Shown: positions 41,467 to 55,066 of the stretch, piece after piece
Position numbering within the stretch: position 1 is the first letter of the stretch
How the letters are laid out: each line of letters starts with the position of its first letter
Assembly (NCBI GenBank): GCA_963576475.1
Contig: OY754978.1
Span: forward strand, 12,819,799-12,883,798
From: Molanna angustata
Taxonomy: Eukaryota; Arthropoda; Insecta; Trichoptera; Molannidae
Length of the DNA stretch: 64,000 nucleotides
Direction of reading: 5' to 3'
Position numbers and translations under genes: made by a program
Notes under the pieces: model-generated
Seen by the model: the letters and a program-made list of their open reading frames with translations, nothing else
The model's database searches: none
Told to the model about the DNA's origin: nothing

Positions 41467-44044
41467 CTAGCTTTTATGTCCCGCCGTTGGCCAAGAATGT
41501 AAATTAGTGAAGGAATAAGCAATCGTTTATATAATATTGTCACAAAAAATATTTGCTAATTCGTAGTATGAAAAGTAGTTTGAAATTTAATTGAGTTTAA
41601 GCGATGTAAAATGTTCAAGTGATGGCCACAACCCATTTGTTTTTTTATATATAAGTAGGTACATACAATTTCTGCATGCATGGACTATGGTAAATGGTTT
41701 TAAATATGACTGACTATAAAGAGACAACGTTGTAAAGAGTTTGGATTTGGCCACAACCCCTATTTTTATATATTGTCATCGAACGCAAATGTGTTTTAAA
41801 TATTTAGTAATTTTGGATGATGGGAAATGGCTTAAAAATTAAATAAACAAAAGTACTGAAAAGATTCTAGTGTTGGTCTCATCCCATTTGTTTTTATATT
41901 TTTCGTCAAGTGTGCATACCTATAGATTATTATATTTTTGCACAATAAAACTGATCTACATTACAGAAGAAGACTTAAATAGTTTTTAATTTGAATATAA
42001 ACGTTGTGAAGAGTCCAGTAATGGCCACAACCCCGATTTTTTATTATATTGTCATCAAAATCAAATATGTAGTTATTGAAAATTAAGCAATATATGATGA
42101 TATAATAAATGGTGTAAATTTCGATTGAAAAAAAGTATTGAGAAGATTCTAGTGATGGTCACATCCCATTCGTTTTATGTATATTCGTCAAGTGTGCATG
42201 TTGTTTATAATATTTCTATACAATAGACTATAAGACTCAAAACTAACCCAAAAGACTAAATGAAAAAAAAGAATAAGTATAAGACTATAACAAATAGTTT
42301 GTAATAAAAACTGACCCAATGGTCTACATAAAAGATGCAATAGAAGAATTACACAATAGTTTATGTATTATATAAAAAACTGACCAAATGGTGTTCATAA
42401 AAGAAGAAGAAGATGAATTGAAATATAGGAAATATTTTATATAAAATTCACCCAACGTCTACATTAATTAAGAAAACGAAGAATTAGACTAAAGGAAATA
42501 GTTTGCATAAAAACTAACCAAAAGATCTACAAAAAATAAGAAAAAGAAGAATTAGACTATAGAAATAGATTGTATAAAAACTAACGCAAAGGTCAACATA
42601 AAAGAAGACGAAGAAGAATAAGACTAAAGGAAAAGTTTGCATGAAAACTCTCCCTTGGTCTACATAAAAGAGGAAAAATTAGACTATAGGAAGTTAGTTT
42701 ATACAAAATTCAACTAAGGTCTACATAAAATTAGAAAAAGAAGAAATACGTTAAAAGAAATAGTTGGTATCAAAACTGGCCCAGAGGTCTACATAAAATA
42801 AGAAGAAAAAGAATTAGATAATAGGAATAAGTTTGTATAAAAACTCACCCAAAGGGCTACATAAAAGAAGAGGAAGAAGATGAATTAGACTATAGGAAAT
42901 AGTTTGTATAAAAACTCACCCAAGGTCTACATAAATTAAGAAAAAGAAAAGTTAGACTATAGGAAATAGTTTATTTATGAACTGTCCCAAATGGCTTCAC
43001 AAAAGAAGAGGAAGAAGAATTAAACTCCAAGAAATAGTTTGTATAAAAAATCACCCAAAGATCTACTTAAATAAAAGAAGAATTTCACTATAGGAAATAG
43101 TTTGTAGATTGAATGACATGTGTATTGTAGTTAACCTAAGATAGTTTAATAATTTTCCTATACGAAATCAGTATATTGTTGGTTTTTAAGTAGTATTAGG
43201 TATGTAGGTACCTACCTACAATGATGTTCTTAATTAATTCGAATTCGATTTATAACAAATTTTATTTGAATATCAGAATGTGTCCGTTACTATAGTAACC
43301 ATAGAACATGTAAAAAATATCAAATGGTTTGTAGACATTTTTTGAATAATATGTAGGTACCTATGTACATTGGTTTGTTCGATGCCATAAAAATGAAAAT
43401 TGTCCGAAATATCAAATATTATATACAAATTATGCAATTTTATTATGCCTATATCTTTACTAATAATTAACAGACTTTTACAATATACATCTTAAAACTT
43501 GCTGTAATGTATTGTGTTTCATTTTATTATTTCATAATTATATTTATTTCAAAGGTTTATTATTTTCAAGAACTATTCATTCGGTAGGAAAATGAAATAT
43601 TGTATGAAAAGATATTAAAATGGCGGCATTTATGTACAAAACGCTTACTTTAAAAATAAGTTAAACATTATAATTATACAAAATATTCACCATGTTTTTC
43701 AGTTAAACGCTAAGTTATACTTGAAAGTAAATTTTTTTCGTGTAAATACGTACTTCTAACTTTTAAACTAACAGATATTTGCGTGCAAAATGTACACTTT
43801 TTTGACAGATACGACTTGGAAAATTTTGTATGAAAAAAATAATTATTGAAATATTTTTAAAATTCAGCATTTTTATCGCATTATTTTTAGCGTGACACTG
43901 CATCAGGTATACAGGTACACGTTCGCACATAAATTAGATTTTTAGATGCTCTTGGTTTTTCAGAAGGCGTGAGACAAACACACACACACACACACACACA
44001 TACACACACAGACACTAACATTTTGATTGCTTTATTACTTTAGA
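41467..44044 (-). mobile_element. Helitron-like element, copy 2
   Basis: Reverse-complement counterpart of 26370-30904: on minus it starts A|TCTAAAGTAATAAAGCAATC (44044) and ends GGCGGGACATAAAAGCTAG|T (41467). It is 2.58 kb long, has the (GT)n tract, no 1.9-kb nested block, no 119-bp or 26-bp arrays, and a longer 67-bp array. At 43390-43415 it retains the uninterrupted target sequence (ACAATTTTCATTTTTATGG on minus) of the block found in copy 1. No Rep/helicase is encoded. Confidence 0.78.
42230..43105. repeat. About 67-bp tandem repeat, roughly 13 copies
   Basis: Units contain GGAAATAGTTTGTATAAAAA, CTCACCCAAAGGTCTACATA and AAAGAAGAAGAAGAATTAGA with frequent small indels. The A/G-rich strand is continuous for nearly 900 bp. 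Inverted counterpart at 29760-30095 has about five units. Confidence 0.88.
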
Positions 44045-44998
<954 letters not shown>

Positions 44999-45025
44999 AT
45001 TTCACCCGTGAAAACATCAAATATA

Positions 45026-45499
<474 letters not shown>

Positions 45500-45602
45500 A
45501 CCTACATTAAATCCCGTTTTGATACAAAAATCGATGGATGGTGACAGAGTCAAAAAGCGGCAGAGGATTGCAATAAATTTAAAATGAACTATTTTAATTT
45601 AA

Positions 45603-46295
45603 GGGGGTGACTGCTGTGCTGCCAACGTACCTATTTTTCAATTTGATATACCATCATTATTTCTTATCAAATCGTTTTGAAAAAAATAATTTAGATAGTT
45701 TGGGTATTCATAAAGAAAACTGTATCTGTACTTTTTGATAATGTTCAGTATAAATTCTTGTAGAAAAATAATGGCATACCCTAATTTTCAACGTTTATCT
45801 TATATTTTTGATAAAATATAAGACGTAGTTCAACATATTTTTTTTTAAATTAAAGAAGACAAAAATATCTAGAAAAATACGATGTGACGTTGCATTAATG
45901 CTTCAGGTTTAGAAAATAAACATAAAAAAACATTTATTTTCCATTCAGCGCCATTGAAAATAGCGCCACAGCGAAATATAAGTTTTTTTGGTTTATTAAC
46001 TTAACCTGATGCATTAATGCAACGTTACATCGTATTTTTCCAGATATTTTGATCTTCTTTAATTTATAAAAAAATATAATTCTCTATACCTTATAGTTTT
46101 TTAGAAATGTCAAAAATTGGGGTATGCTTATTTTTTTCCTACAAGAATATATATACAACATAATTAAAAAAATAAGGTATATTTTTATTTATTAATATCC
46201 AAACTAACTAGGTTATTTTTTTCAAAATTATTCGTTTTGTAGTAATGACGCAAATTCAAATTGAAAAAAAAGGTACGTTGTCAGCAGTCCCCCCC
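45603..46295. mobile_element. TTAA-flanked foldback element, 693 bp
   Basis: TTAA lies directly outside both ends (45599-45602, 46296-46299). The ends are GGGGGTGACTGCTGTGCTGC and, inverted, GGGGGGGACTGCTGACAACG. Arms pair for over 300 bp, including CGATGTGACGTTGCATTAAT at left against its reverse complement at 46005-46045. TTAA duplication is the mark of piggyBac-type elements. No transposase is present, so assignment to that superfamily is inference from the target site. Confidence 0.78.
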
Positions 46296-46487
46296 TTAAA
46301 CTTAATTACATTTAAAATTGAATGTGAACCTTTTATGGTCGAAATTCACCGTCAATTATCATCGTCAAATTATATCTACCTACACTTTGTCGCGAAAAGT
46401 CCAGTTAATATCACGATGATTTTTACTCTCCACACTATGGAATAGGGGAGAGTCATGATTTCGCAAAATTTAAGCGTATTTTTTTTA

Positions 46488-47130
46488 CATCAATTTCTCA
46501 ATGGGTATCATGTAGAGAATGCACACTATGAGTTTCGTCGTGATGTGTTTGTGTGTATGGCGTATACGCTGTACGCCGTACGCCGTACGCCGTACGCCGT
46601 ACGCCGTAGCATTTATCTTTTTTGTGTCCTCTCTACAGCCCAAACTATAAGTCTGATCGACTTCATATTAACATCATATGTGTAAAGTGCAAAGACCTAG
46701 AGCTGATTAGTTTTCCATAGACAACTTTTGATTTCTTCTCTATGAATTCATCATTTACGTTGTTTTTTTTTTGTGTCCTCTCTGCAGCCCAAACTATAAG
46801 TCCGATTGACTTCATATTGATATCACTTGTGTTAAGTCCATAAACTTAGAGCTGATTAGTTTTCCATAGACAACGGTTCATTTTTTCCCAATGTTTCTTT
46901 ATGATTTCATCTATTAAAACTGAAAAAATGCTCTCACGACCTGGAAATTAGAGATATTTTAATTTGGTTTCAACTATTTATACAACACCAAGAATCTTCA
47001 TAAAATTGTATTCAAAGTTGGTCAATGTTAAAAGAAAAATATTCAACGGTTTCAAAAATTATATTTTATTTAATGGATATTTGTATGAAACTTATATGTA
47101 ACAAGAGAATTTTTTTATATTTGGCAATGT
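46488..47130 (+). repeat. Diverged modules leading into the satellite
   Basis: ATCAATTTCTCAATGGGTAT CATGTAGAG resembles 18178-18205. Then CAGCCCAAACTATAAGTC with GACTTCATATT and CTAGAGCTGATTAGTTTTCC occurs twice (46635-46720 and 46790-46870), about 160 bp apart. These carry the same core (GAGCTGATTAG, TTTCCATAGA) as the 313-bp satellite units that follow, but are much more diverged. Confidence 0.65.
46556..46610. repeat. 7-bp minisatellite GTACGCC
   Basis: Six copies of GTACGCC, the first as GTATACGCTGTACGCC. It is GC-rich against an AT-rich background. Confidence 0.9.
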
Positions 47131-49915
47131 TCAGTTCATTGATTTCATATTGATATAAGAATATTAATAGCTTGAACTTAGAACTGATTAGCTTTTCATA
47201 GATATCATAAAATTTTTTCATATGATATCACGTGTCAACATTGTCAAAATGCTCTAACGCTCTTTGAAACAAAATTTATCTGCTTTTTTTAAAATATTTC
47301 ATACAACATAAGCAGTCTTCACTATACTGCATTAATAGTTTGTCTATCTTAACATAAAAATATACTATCGGAAGAAAATTTACATTCCTGATAGTAACAT
47401 TTAGTATGAATAAAAATGTAATTAGATAAATTTCTATGTATGGAAAAGTTCAGTAATTTGATTTCATGTTATAATGTAAAGAGCTTGAACATAGAACTGA
47501 ATAGCTTTCCATAAATAACAAAAAAAATCTTCATATGATATCACCTGTCAAAATTTGGAAAATGCTCTCGCGTTATTTAGAACAAAATTTATCTGCTTTT
47601 TTTAAAATATTTCATACAACATAAGCATTCTTCCCTATACTGCATTAATAGTTTGTCTATCTTAACATAAAAATATACTATCGGAAGAAAATTTATATTC
47701 CTGATAGTAACATTTAGTATGAATAAAAATGTAATTAGATAAATTTCTATGTATGGAAACGTTCAGTAATTTGATTTCATGTTATAATGTAAAGAGCTTG
47801 AACATAGAACTGATTAGCTTTCCATAAATAACAAAAAAATCTTCATATGATATCACGTGTCAAAATTTTGAAAATGCTCTCGCGTTCTTTAAATCAAAAT
47901 TTATCTGCTTTTTTTAAAATATTTCATACAACATAAGCATTCTTCACTATACTGCATTAATAGTTTGTTTATCTTAACATAAAAATATACTATCGGAAGA
48001 AAATTTATATTCCTGGTAGTAACATTTAGTATGAATAAAAATGTAATTAGATAAATTTCTATGTATGGAAAAGTTCAGTAATTTGATTTCATGTTATAAT
48101 GTAAAGAGCTTGAACATAGAACTGATTAGCTTTCCATAAATAACAAAAAAAATCTTCATATGATATCACCTGTCAAAATTTGGAAAATGCTCTTGCGTTC
48201 TTTAAAACAAAATTTATCTGCTTTTTTTAAAATATTTCATACAACATAAGCATTCTACACCATACTGCATTAAAAGTTTGTCTATCTTATCATAAAAATA
48301 TACTATCGGAAGAAAATTTACATTCTTGATAGTAACATTTAGTATGAATAAAAATGTAATTAGATAAATTTCTATGTATGGAAAAGTTCAGTAATTTGAT
48401 TTCATGTTATAATGTAAAAAGCTTGAACATAGAACTGATTAGCTTTCCATAAACAACAAAAAAAATCTTCATATGATATCACCTCTCCAAATTTGGAAAA
48501 TGCTCTCGCGTTCTTTAGAACAAAATTTATCTGCTTTTTTTAAAATATTTCATACAACATAAGCATTCTTCCCTATACTGCATTAATAGTTTGTCTATCT
48601 TAACATAAAAATATACTATCGGAAGAAAATTTATATTCCTGATAGTAACATTTAGTATGAATAAAAATGTAATTAGATAAATTTCTATGTATGGAAACGT
48701 TCAGTAATTTGATTTCATGTTATAATGTAAAGAGCTTGAACATAGAACTGATTAGCTTTCCATAAATAACAAAAAAATTCTTCATATGATATCACCTGTC
48801 AAAATTTGGAAAATACTCTTGCGTTCTTTAAAACAAAATTTATCTGCTTTTTTAAAAATATTTCATACAACATAAGCATTCTTCACTATACTGCATTAAT
48901 AGTTTGTCTATCTTAACATAAAAATATACTATCGGAAGAAAATTTATATTCCTGATAGTAACATTTAGTATGAATAAAAATGTAATTAGATAAATTTCTA
49001 TGTATGGAAACGTTCAGTAATTTGATTTCATGTTATAATGTAAAGAGCTTGAACATAGAACTGATTAGCTTTCCATAAATAACAAAAAAATCTTCATACG
49101 ATATCACGTGTCAAAATTTTGAAAATGCTCTCGCGTTCTTTAAATCAAAATTTATCTGCTTTTTTTAAAATATTTCATACAACATAAGCATTCTTCACTA
49201 TACTGCATTAATAGTTTGTTTATCTTAACATAAAAATATACTATCGGAAGAAAATTTATATTCCTGGTAGTAACATTTAGTATGAATAAAAATGTAATTA
49301 GATAAATTTCTATGTATGGAAAAGTTCAGTAATTTGATTTCATGTTATAATGTAAAGAGCTTGAACATAGAACTGATTAGCTTTCCATAAATAACAAAAA
49401 AATTCTTCATATGATATCACCTGTCAAAATTTGGAAAATACTCTTACGTTCTTTAAAACAAAATTTATGTGCTTTTTTAAAAATATTTCATACAACATAA
49501 GCATTCTTCACTATACTGCATTAATAGTTTGTCTATCTTAACATAAAAATATACTATCGGAAGAAAATTTATATTCCTGATAGTAACATTTAGTATGAAT
49601 AAAAATGAAATTAGATAAATTTCTATGTATGGAAACGTTCAGTAATTTGATTTCATGTTATAATGTAAAGAGCTTGAACATAGAACTGATTAGCTTTCCA
49701 TAAATAACAAAAAAATCTTCATATGATATCACGTGTCAAAATTTTGAAAATGCTCTCGCGTTCTTTAAATCAAAATTTATCTGCTTTTTTTAAAATATTT
49801 CATACAACATAAGCATTCTTCACTATACGGCATTAATAGTTTGTCTATCTTAACATGAAAATATACTATCGTTAGAAAATTTATATTCCTGGTAGTAAAA
49901 TTTAGAATGAATAAA
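47130..49915. repeat. 313-bp satellite array, 9 units
   Basis: The motif AAAATTTATCTGCTTTTTT recurs at 47271, 47584, 47896, 48209, 48522, 48835, 49147, 49460 and 49772, a spacing of 312-313 bp. Unit 1 is clearly diverged, and later units are about 95 percent alike or better. Three units (3, 7, 9) share variants (TCACGTGTCAAAATTTTG, TTTAAATCAAAA, CCTGGTAGTAA), and the unit before each shares GAAACGTTCAG. Units 6-7 and 8-9 look like a recent 626-bp dimer duplication. No coding sense is apparent. Confidence 0.95.
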
Positions 49916-49939
49916 ATATTTCATTGTCAATATTTGTGG

Positions 49940-49985
49940 TGTGGAGAGTTTAGTGTTGGCCACAACCCACTCGTTTTAATTACAT
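49940..49985 (-). repeat. Single GGTTGTGGCC module at the satellite edge
   Basis: AGTGTTGGCCACAACCCACT then CGTTTTAATTACATT matches the modules in the Helitron-like elements (for example 41618). It links the satellite flank to that repeat family. Confidence 0.6.
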
Positions 49986-51236
49986 TATTGGAAAAACTAT
50001 TTATTTATGGTATCATTTAATTGACATAAAAAATATAAATTTAATACATATTTTTTTAGTTGATTGTCACGTGAATAAAAACAGAAAGTTGAAAATACGT
50101 CAAATCAAAAGATCACTTGAAGCTAAAAATAATTCCACGATAAGTCAAGACTTTCAACAGTTCACGTGAAAAAGTAGTGAAGTTAGTAAGAAACGAAAAT
50201 CAGGATGGAGCGTATTTCTCAAACGTACCTTTTTAATAAAAACGGAATGATAAAACACTCGGGATAGTTTGCCCTGGTCAGTTTCCAGCTACATACATAC
50301 ATATGTACATACAATGTAAAGATCTCTCCGTGTGGTCAGGAGTTTGTGGGATAATCAATCTATACCCTGACTTCAAAGCCACCAAGAAAAATATGTTTGA
50401 CTCTAACCAATGAAACGATACAGATACACAACAATTGTCTTTTTGAGTTGGACCTGAACAAGTGAAATAAATCATTTGAGTATTTTGGCGACTTGTTTAA
50501 ATGCGACTTCGGTTAATACTGTTGTTAGCGCAGAAATTGCAGATTGCAACTCGGGCAGTGAGATTAGTGAACTGTATACTAAAGATGATGTAAATATTTT
50601 CACTTTTGTCATGACAATAATACAGAAAACGTATATGAATTGGATCGATAAAGAAGATCACCTACCAGTCACTGCACTTCAAAATAGGTACACCGCAGTT
50701 TAGAATACTAAGATCGGATGAACTGTCAAAGTTGGCATAAAAAGCGAAAAATTTCAACACAAAAAATTAAGAAGTACTATTAAAAATCATGCAACTACGT
50801 ATTCATATTTTGAAAATATATATTTAATTTAAAAAATGTGTTCAAATGCGCATACACAATGTGTCATATAATAGAAATATTCAAAAGTCAAGTTTACCAA
50901 ATGGAAGAAATCCTCGTCACGAATCGCTCAGTCCGACGAGAGAGTCGATTTGCCAAAACCCGACTACTCATTGAATTTTTCCTACGGTGTACCTATTCAA
51001 TTCACCCTAGATCACATATTACTAAATTGACAATGGAAAGCACTTATCAGCGACGACGTAACGTAGTCCAATTTGATATCCGCTCAAGGCCGTGGGCGAG
51101 CAAGTACTAGTTGGTGTGTAGTAGGAACGGAACAGAGCTGTAACAATGAAGGGAGGGCGACAAATTTTAAATGTATGTACAATAACTTGTTATAAAATAT
51201 ATTGCTTTTTAAATTTCATTTATGCTACAAATAAAA
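49986..51236. other. Unassigned region with two short open frames
   Basis: Plus-strand frames at 50476-50703 (75 codons) and 50838-51110 (90 codons) have fewer repeats around them and less biased composition than elsewhere. I recognise no domain in either and see no splice-site or codon evidence strong enough to call a gene. 49986-50280 shows nothing. Confidence 0.35.
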
Positions 51237-51335
51237 ACTGGATCGGTGGCAGAGTGGATATCGGCCTGGCGAGTTCAAACCCTACCTCGCCTCGAACGAT
51301 TTCGATTGCCTACGTACAAGTTAGTATTTATGCTA
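51237..51335 (+). mobile_element. SINE family C-like fragment
   Basis: GGATCGGTGGCAGAGTGG with GCGAGTTCAAACCCTACCTC is a tRNA-like head with the middle (anticodon arm) deleted, then GATTTCGATTGCCTACGTAC of the body. Box B is GAGTTCAAACC. Confidence 0.6.
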
Positions 51336-51352
51336 TATTTATGAAACGTATG

Positions 51353-51480
51353 ATGATGTATATATAGGACATGTAGGTATATGTTACAAAGGATGTAGGT
51401 ACATGATGTATATATATGTAGGACATGTAAGTAGGTACATGTTACTAACTATATATATGACATGTAGGTATGTGTTATAA
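51353..51480. repeat. About 50-bp tandem repeat, 2-3 copies
   Basis: ATGATGTATATATAGGACAT then GTAGGTATATGTTAC recurs at 51353, 51402 and (shortened) 51450. Confidence 0.75.
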
Positions 51481-51493
51481 CCATATTATTCTC

Positions 51494-51690
51494 GACTTTC
51501 GTGGCTCGGTTGGTTAGATATCTGACATCTGAGTAAATGGTCCGGGGTTCGTTTCCCAGTGGAAACACAGTTTTTTAATTGTGTTTTCAGTCTGGATCTG
51601 TGAGATGATTAATATCACAAATCTCCAGAATGAGGTTGGTAACTTGTAATTGGGTGCGTGTTATATTAATATTTGTATAGTAGGTACCTG
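51494..51690 (+). mobile_element. SINE family B
   Basis: CGACTTTCGTGGCTCGGTTGG, GGGGTTCGTTTCCCAGTGG, CAGTCTGGATCTGTGAGATG and AACTTGTAATTGGGTGCGTG follow the order of the 9.9-kb copy. Box B has GTTCGTTTCC, so it is more decayed. Confidence 0.82.
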
Positions 51691-52118
51691 TCATGAAATC
51701 AATTGACTTTTAAAGTGAAACGGCAAAAAACGCCATTAACTAAAAATTATATTACATTTCATATTTATTGAAGATATGGAACTGTACTTTTACTAAGTGG
51801 TGGTTAATGCAGAAATAATTCTATTATTATGAAAGTAAATTTAGTACGAAATCCATCAACTTTTACTGGGAAAATTCGTAAGTGAAACTTCGGAGATCAC
51901 CTTCCACTTACGACACAGTACTGTTATTAAAGTATGTTAATAAACAATTATTTGGTGGTTGTGAATGTAGAAATAATTCCATTCTTTAAAAAGTAATTTT
52001 ATCACGGATTCAATCAACTTTTACTGGAAAAATTCTGAAGATCACATACCATAACGACAGAGTACCGTTATTATAGTAGGTAAATATATTATTATTAGGT
52101 GGTTGTGAATGCAGAAAA
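51691..52118. repeat. About 155-bp tandem repeat, 3 diverged copies
   Basis: AAATCAATTGACTTTTA, AAATCCATCAACTTTTACTG and GATTCAATCAACTTTTACTG start units at about 51696, 51850 and 52007. Each later contains AAGT(G/A)..GGTGGTTGTGAATG(C/T)AGAAA. Copies 2 and 3 are most alike. Confidence 0.75.
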
Positions 52119-52919
52119 TTCACCAGGCATACTCAGCGAATGCTTGTGCAGCGTGCAAGAAAGTGTTATGCAAATTACGATCATGTATCAAAGTGAAACC
52201 ATCTAACATTATAATGCCTAACAGGAAAGGATGAAAAATATGGTGAAATAAAAATTCCGTGAAATTTATTCTTCAAATGGAATATATTAAACCGAGCTTT
52301 AAAATAAATCATACAATATAAATCAGAATATCCGTATTGTACGAACAGAGGGGTTTTTGAATATCCAATGTCCAATATCATGATTTATCGTGTATGTATT
52401 TACGTATTTTTTTTTATTTTACGATTCTTTTGTGATGTCTTATTTTATTGTTTGAGTCATTCTAAATCGTTGTCATAGAGTACTCGTATAAAAATCGATT
52501 GGCCAAATTCAAAATGATGGCTGGTTTTTCATGACATGTCATGTTCGTATAAAGGCAGATGCCGACTTATTAAACATTATTCTGCGTGAAAGATATACAA
52601 AGAGTTTGTAAAACAAGACAGCCAATTTTGAAACAATGTATTTGAGGCGATTGATTTTAAATTTGTATTATAAATTTGTTTTGAATCTTCCAAGCAGCGG
52701 TGAAGAAACATGAAATCGCCTTTATAAAAGCTAACCTGTGGTTGAAAACGTCGCTATACACGAAGATGATTATTTTGAAGACGTAAAACTTTAAAATATA
52801 TTCAAAGATTCTGAATTTAATATCCTGTGATACTTTTTTTATTCGTTTCGTCCTCTTACTCCAAAGTGATCATCTGTTTCAAATTTATACAGTAAATTTG
52901 AAAGACAATTATGACTTCG
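52119..52919. other. Unassigned region with a SINE-A scrap
   Basis: 52130-52170 (GCTTGTGCAGCGTGCAAGAA AGTG) resembles the 3' tip of SINE family A. The remainder holds no recognised feature; the frame at 52181-52381 has no signature. Confidence 0.4.
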
Positions 52920-52990
52920 AAAGAAGAAGACTGACGAAGGCCAAGGCTCGATATGGGCTGTAGCGCCATTGAATAAGAAGAATATACTAA
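52920..52990 (+). pseudogene. RTE-like 3' tip
   Basis: GAAGGCCAAGGCTCGATATG GGCTGTAGCGCC corresponds to the last codons (EAKAHSGL-stop) and following GCGCCA of the 8285 and 38818 fragments, then a GAAGAA run. Confidence 0.6.
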
Positions 52991-53206
52991 AAAATATATC
53001 TTACCTACTAGCTTTCACCATAAAGTTCACCTTCCATGTATTTTTGAAAATGTAGTAGGTACAAAGTACATTTCATTTGAAGATTGACAAGCATTACAAC
53101 TGAAACTTCAAGCAAAATTAAAATATGTTTTACAATTATAAGTCATAAGACAAAAACGCAATACCAGTTCACATTCTCAGCAGATGTATCAAAATTCTTT
53201 TCTTTT

Positions 53207-53427
53207 TCGGATATATTTTTTTAATTGCATATACGCAAATATTGGATTTTTTTACCTGTCGGGAGACAAATTACATTGATAAGGGAACTTAATAAAGGCA
53301 TAATTGGTGAACGTTGCGCAAGCGCATATAGTGATCACGTAAACCAGTCGATGACAGGTCGTTAGCCCTGTAGGTGCCTGAGTTCCTGGTTCTTCTAAAA
53401 TATCCCAACTTCGTCTCTATTGAGGTG
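53207..53427 (-). repeat. AGACGAAGTTGG-family repeat
   Basis: It starts on plus with TTGCATATACGCAAATATTG and CCTGTCGGGAG, then carries the inverted core AAAGGCATAATTGGTGAACG through CTTCGTCTCTATTGAG. The two halves are in opposite relative orientation compared with the 536-bp units at 27 kb. Confidence 0.75.
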
Positions 53428-53726
53428 TTAGCACAATCACTTCTTCTTGCATTGCTTAAATATGCTGATGTATGCTATTTGGATGCTAATGCGCCTTGAG
53501 GTGACCACGGTTGTCACTAAACGGCGTTTTATAAATTTATATATAATTTTTTTTTATTCTTATTTAAATCATATTACGTTTTTTACAATTTGTAATATCA
53601 CATGTTTTCTATATTTTGAATAGTCCATTTTTATGAATTCTTTGGTTTATTTTACTTTATTGTTGCTATTAATGTTTTTGTCAAAATATATATTACAGAA
53701 ATATCGACAGAAGTAACAGATTGGAA

Positions 53727-53900
53727 AAGATCTAAAAATTTTGAAGAGATTGGACTTACTGTGTCAGCCGTTTTCTTTCTTCTTCCTTTCGCGTGGTTTT
53801 AATTCCTTCACGTCACTGGTTCAACACTTGGCTGTAATTGTGTAAGTGCAAATTCCCCGAACGTATTTAAAAATGATCTGCGTACGGTGCTGAATTACAT
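53727..53900 (+). repeat. Dispersed repeat shared with 11.5 kb
   Basis: GGACTTACTGTGTCAGCCGT, CGTCACTGGTTCAACACTTG and GTGTAAGTGCAAATTCCCCG correspond in order to 11462-11640. Confidence 0.65.
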
Positions 53901-55066
53901 ATGTAGTATGTAGAGTTTTGTAATATAGAAGCACACGGTGCCAACTGAGTATTGTGACTGAAGGAGGTGGCCAACTCGCGCGCGGACAAGGGCAAGATTA
54001 TTGTTGCCACGTTCAAGGTATGGATGTAGGCACGAAGGGGTTTTGGTTTGTCAGGAAGATGGGGATAGGTACAGATGGGAAGTATCTGTCAACTGCACTA
54101 GCAATTATTATGGTATTTTTGTGAGTTTAAAGAGTTGGTTCTAGTTCATTAACGTCGGTTTGCAATTCAAAATTAAAATACTTTTTAAAATTGAAAAACT
54201 TAGATATCTTATCAATAATTACAAAGTGAATTATGGTCTGTTGTACGTGAAAGTGAGGCGGCTGTTTGGTTAGAAAAGGATGTAATTGAAACTGTAGCGA
54301 GAAAACCCAAAAAGCGTAGATAGATAAGAGAATGAGTGGCTAAGAAATTGATTGCAAAGGTGAAAGACGTTATCACGACGCTAAATAATACTTTAATGAA
54401 ATCTTCCTCCGTTTCCATTAAAGCTATATAAAAGAAAGTCGAGTTGATTACCTCTCTATCACAGGTCATTAATCTTTAAGATGAATACTCTCTCCGAACC
54501 CCGCTACAGCAAACCCTTGTTGGTCCATTTCACGACTTACATAGACCCCTCTATTGCCAATTTTATTCCTGGCTTTATTGCGACTTGGAAGAATGTAAAA
54601 GTACCGCGTCTGGTAAGAAAACAGACACCGGATGGTACACTTAAATCTATAAACATTTTTTCTCCTTTTCAATTTACACAATTGCAACGAAACATGTTAA
54701 TGTTTGTAGAATAGCTTTCCGCTACGGTTTGAATTCTTCGCTAAAAAGTGGTGCCCATTTGTAACCATATTTACAGTGTTTTATTTTAAAATTCATCTAG
54801 ATGTTCTGAGATCATTATACTATGTAACAAAATAATGATCAAGTATGTAAGCCACTGGCGTCATTCCAAAATCCCTCCCAAAGTCGTAATTTAGAAGTTT
54901 TAGATGTATCGAAAAGAGTATTATGAAAAATTTATGTATTTATTTATTTTTATTAATAATACAAAGAGAAAGTTACAAATTCAATTACATATTAGAAGTT
55001 AAGTATATGTGTGCATATATGTAAGTGTGTGTATGTGTGTTATTTTTATTGACAAACTTTTTTACA
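53901..55066. other. Unassigned region
   Basis: A frame at 54481-54714 (77 codons, plus) and overlapping minus-strand frames show no recognised domain. 53960-54110 is moderately GC-rich. Nothing is called. Confidence 0.35.

Noticed and set aside
26370..44044. A single giant transposon with long terminal inverted repeats (Maverick-like)
   Set aside because: The arms have Helitron-type ends at both their outer and inner edges, and the 10.6 kb between them is unrelated debris with no polymerase, integrase or capsid-type genes.
54212..54714. Overlapping open frames on both strands around 54.5 kb
   Set aside because: Neither translation shows a recognisable family, and overlap on both strands is typical of chance frames.
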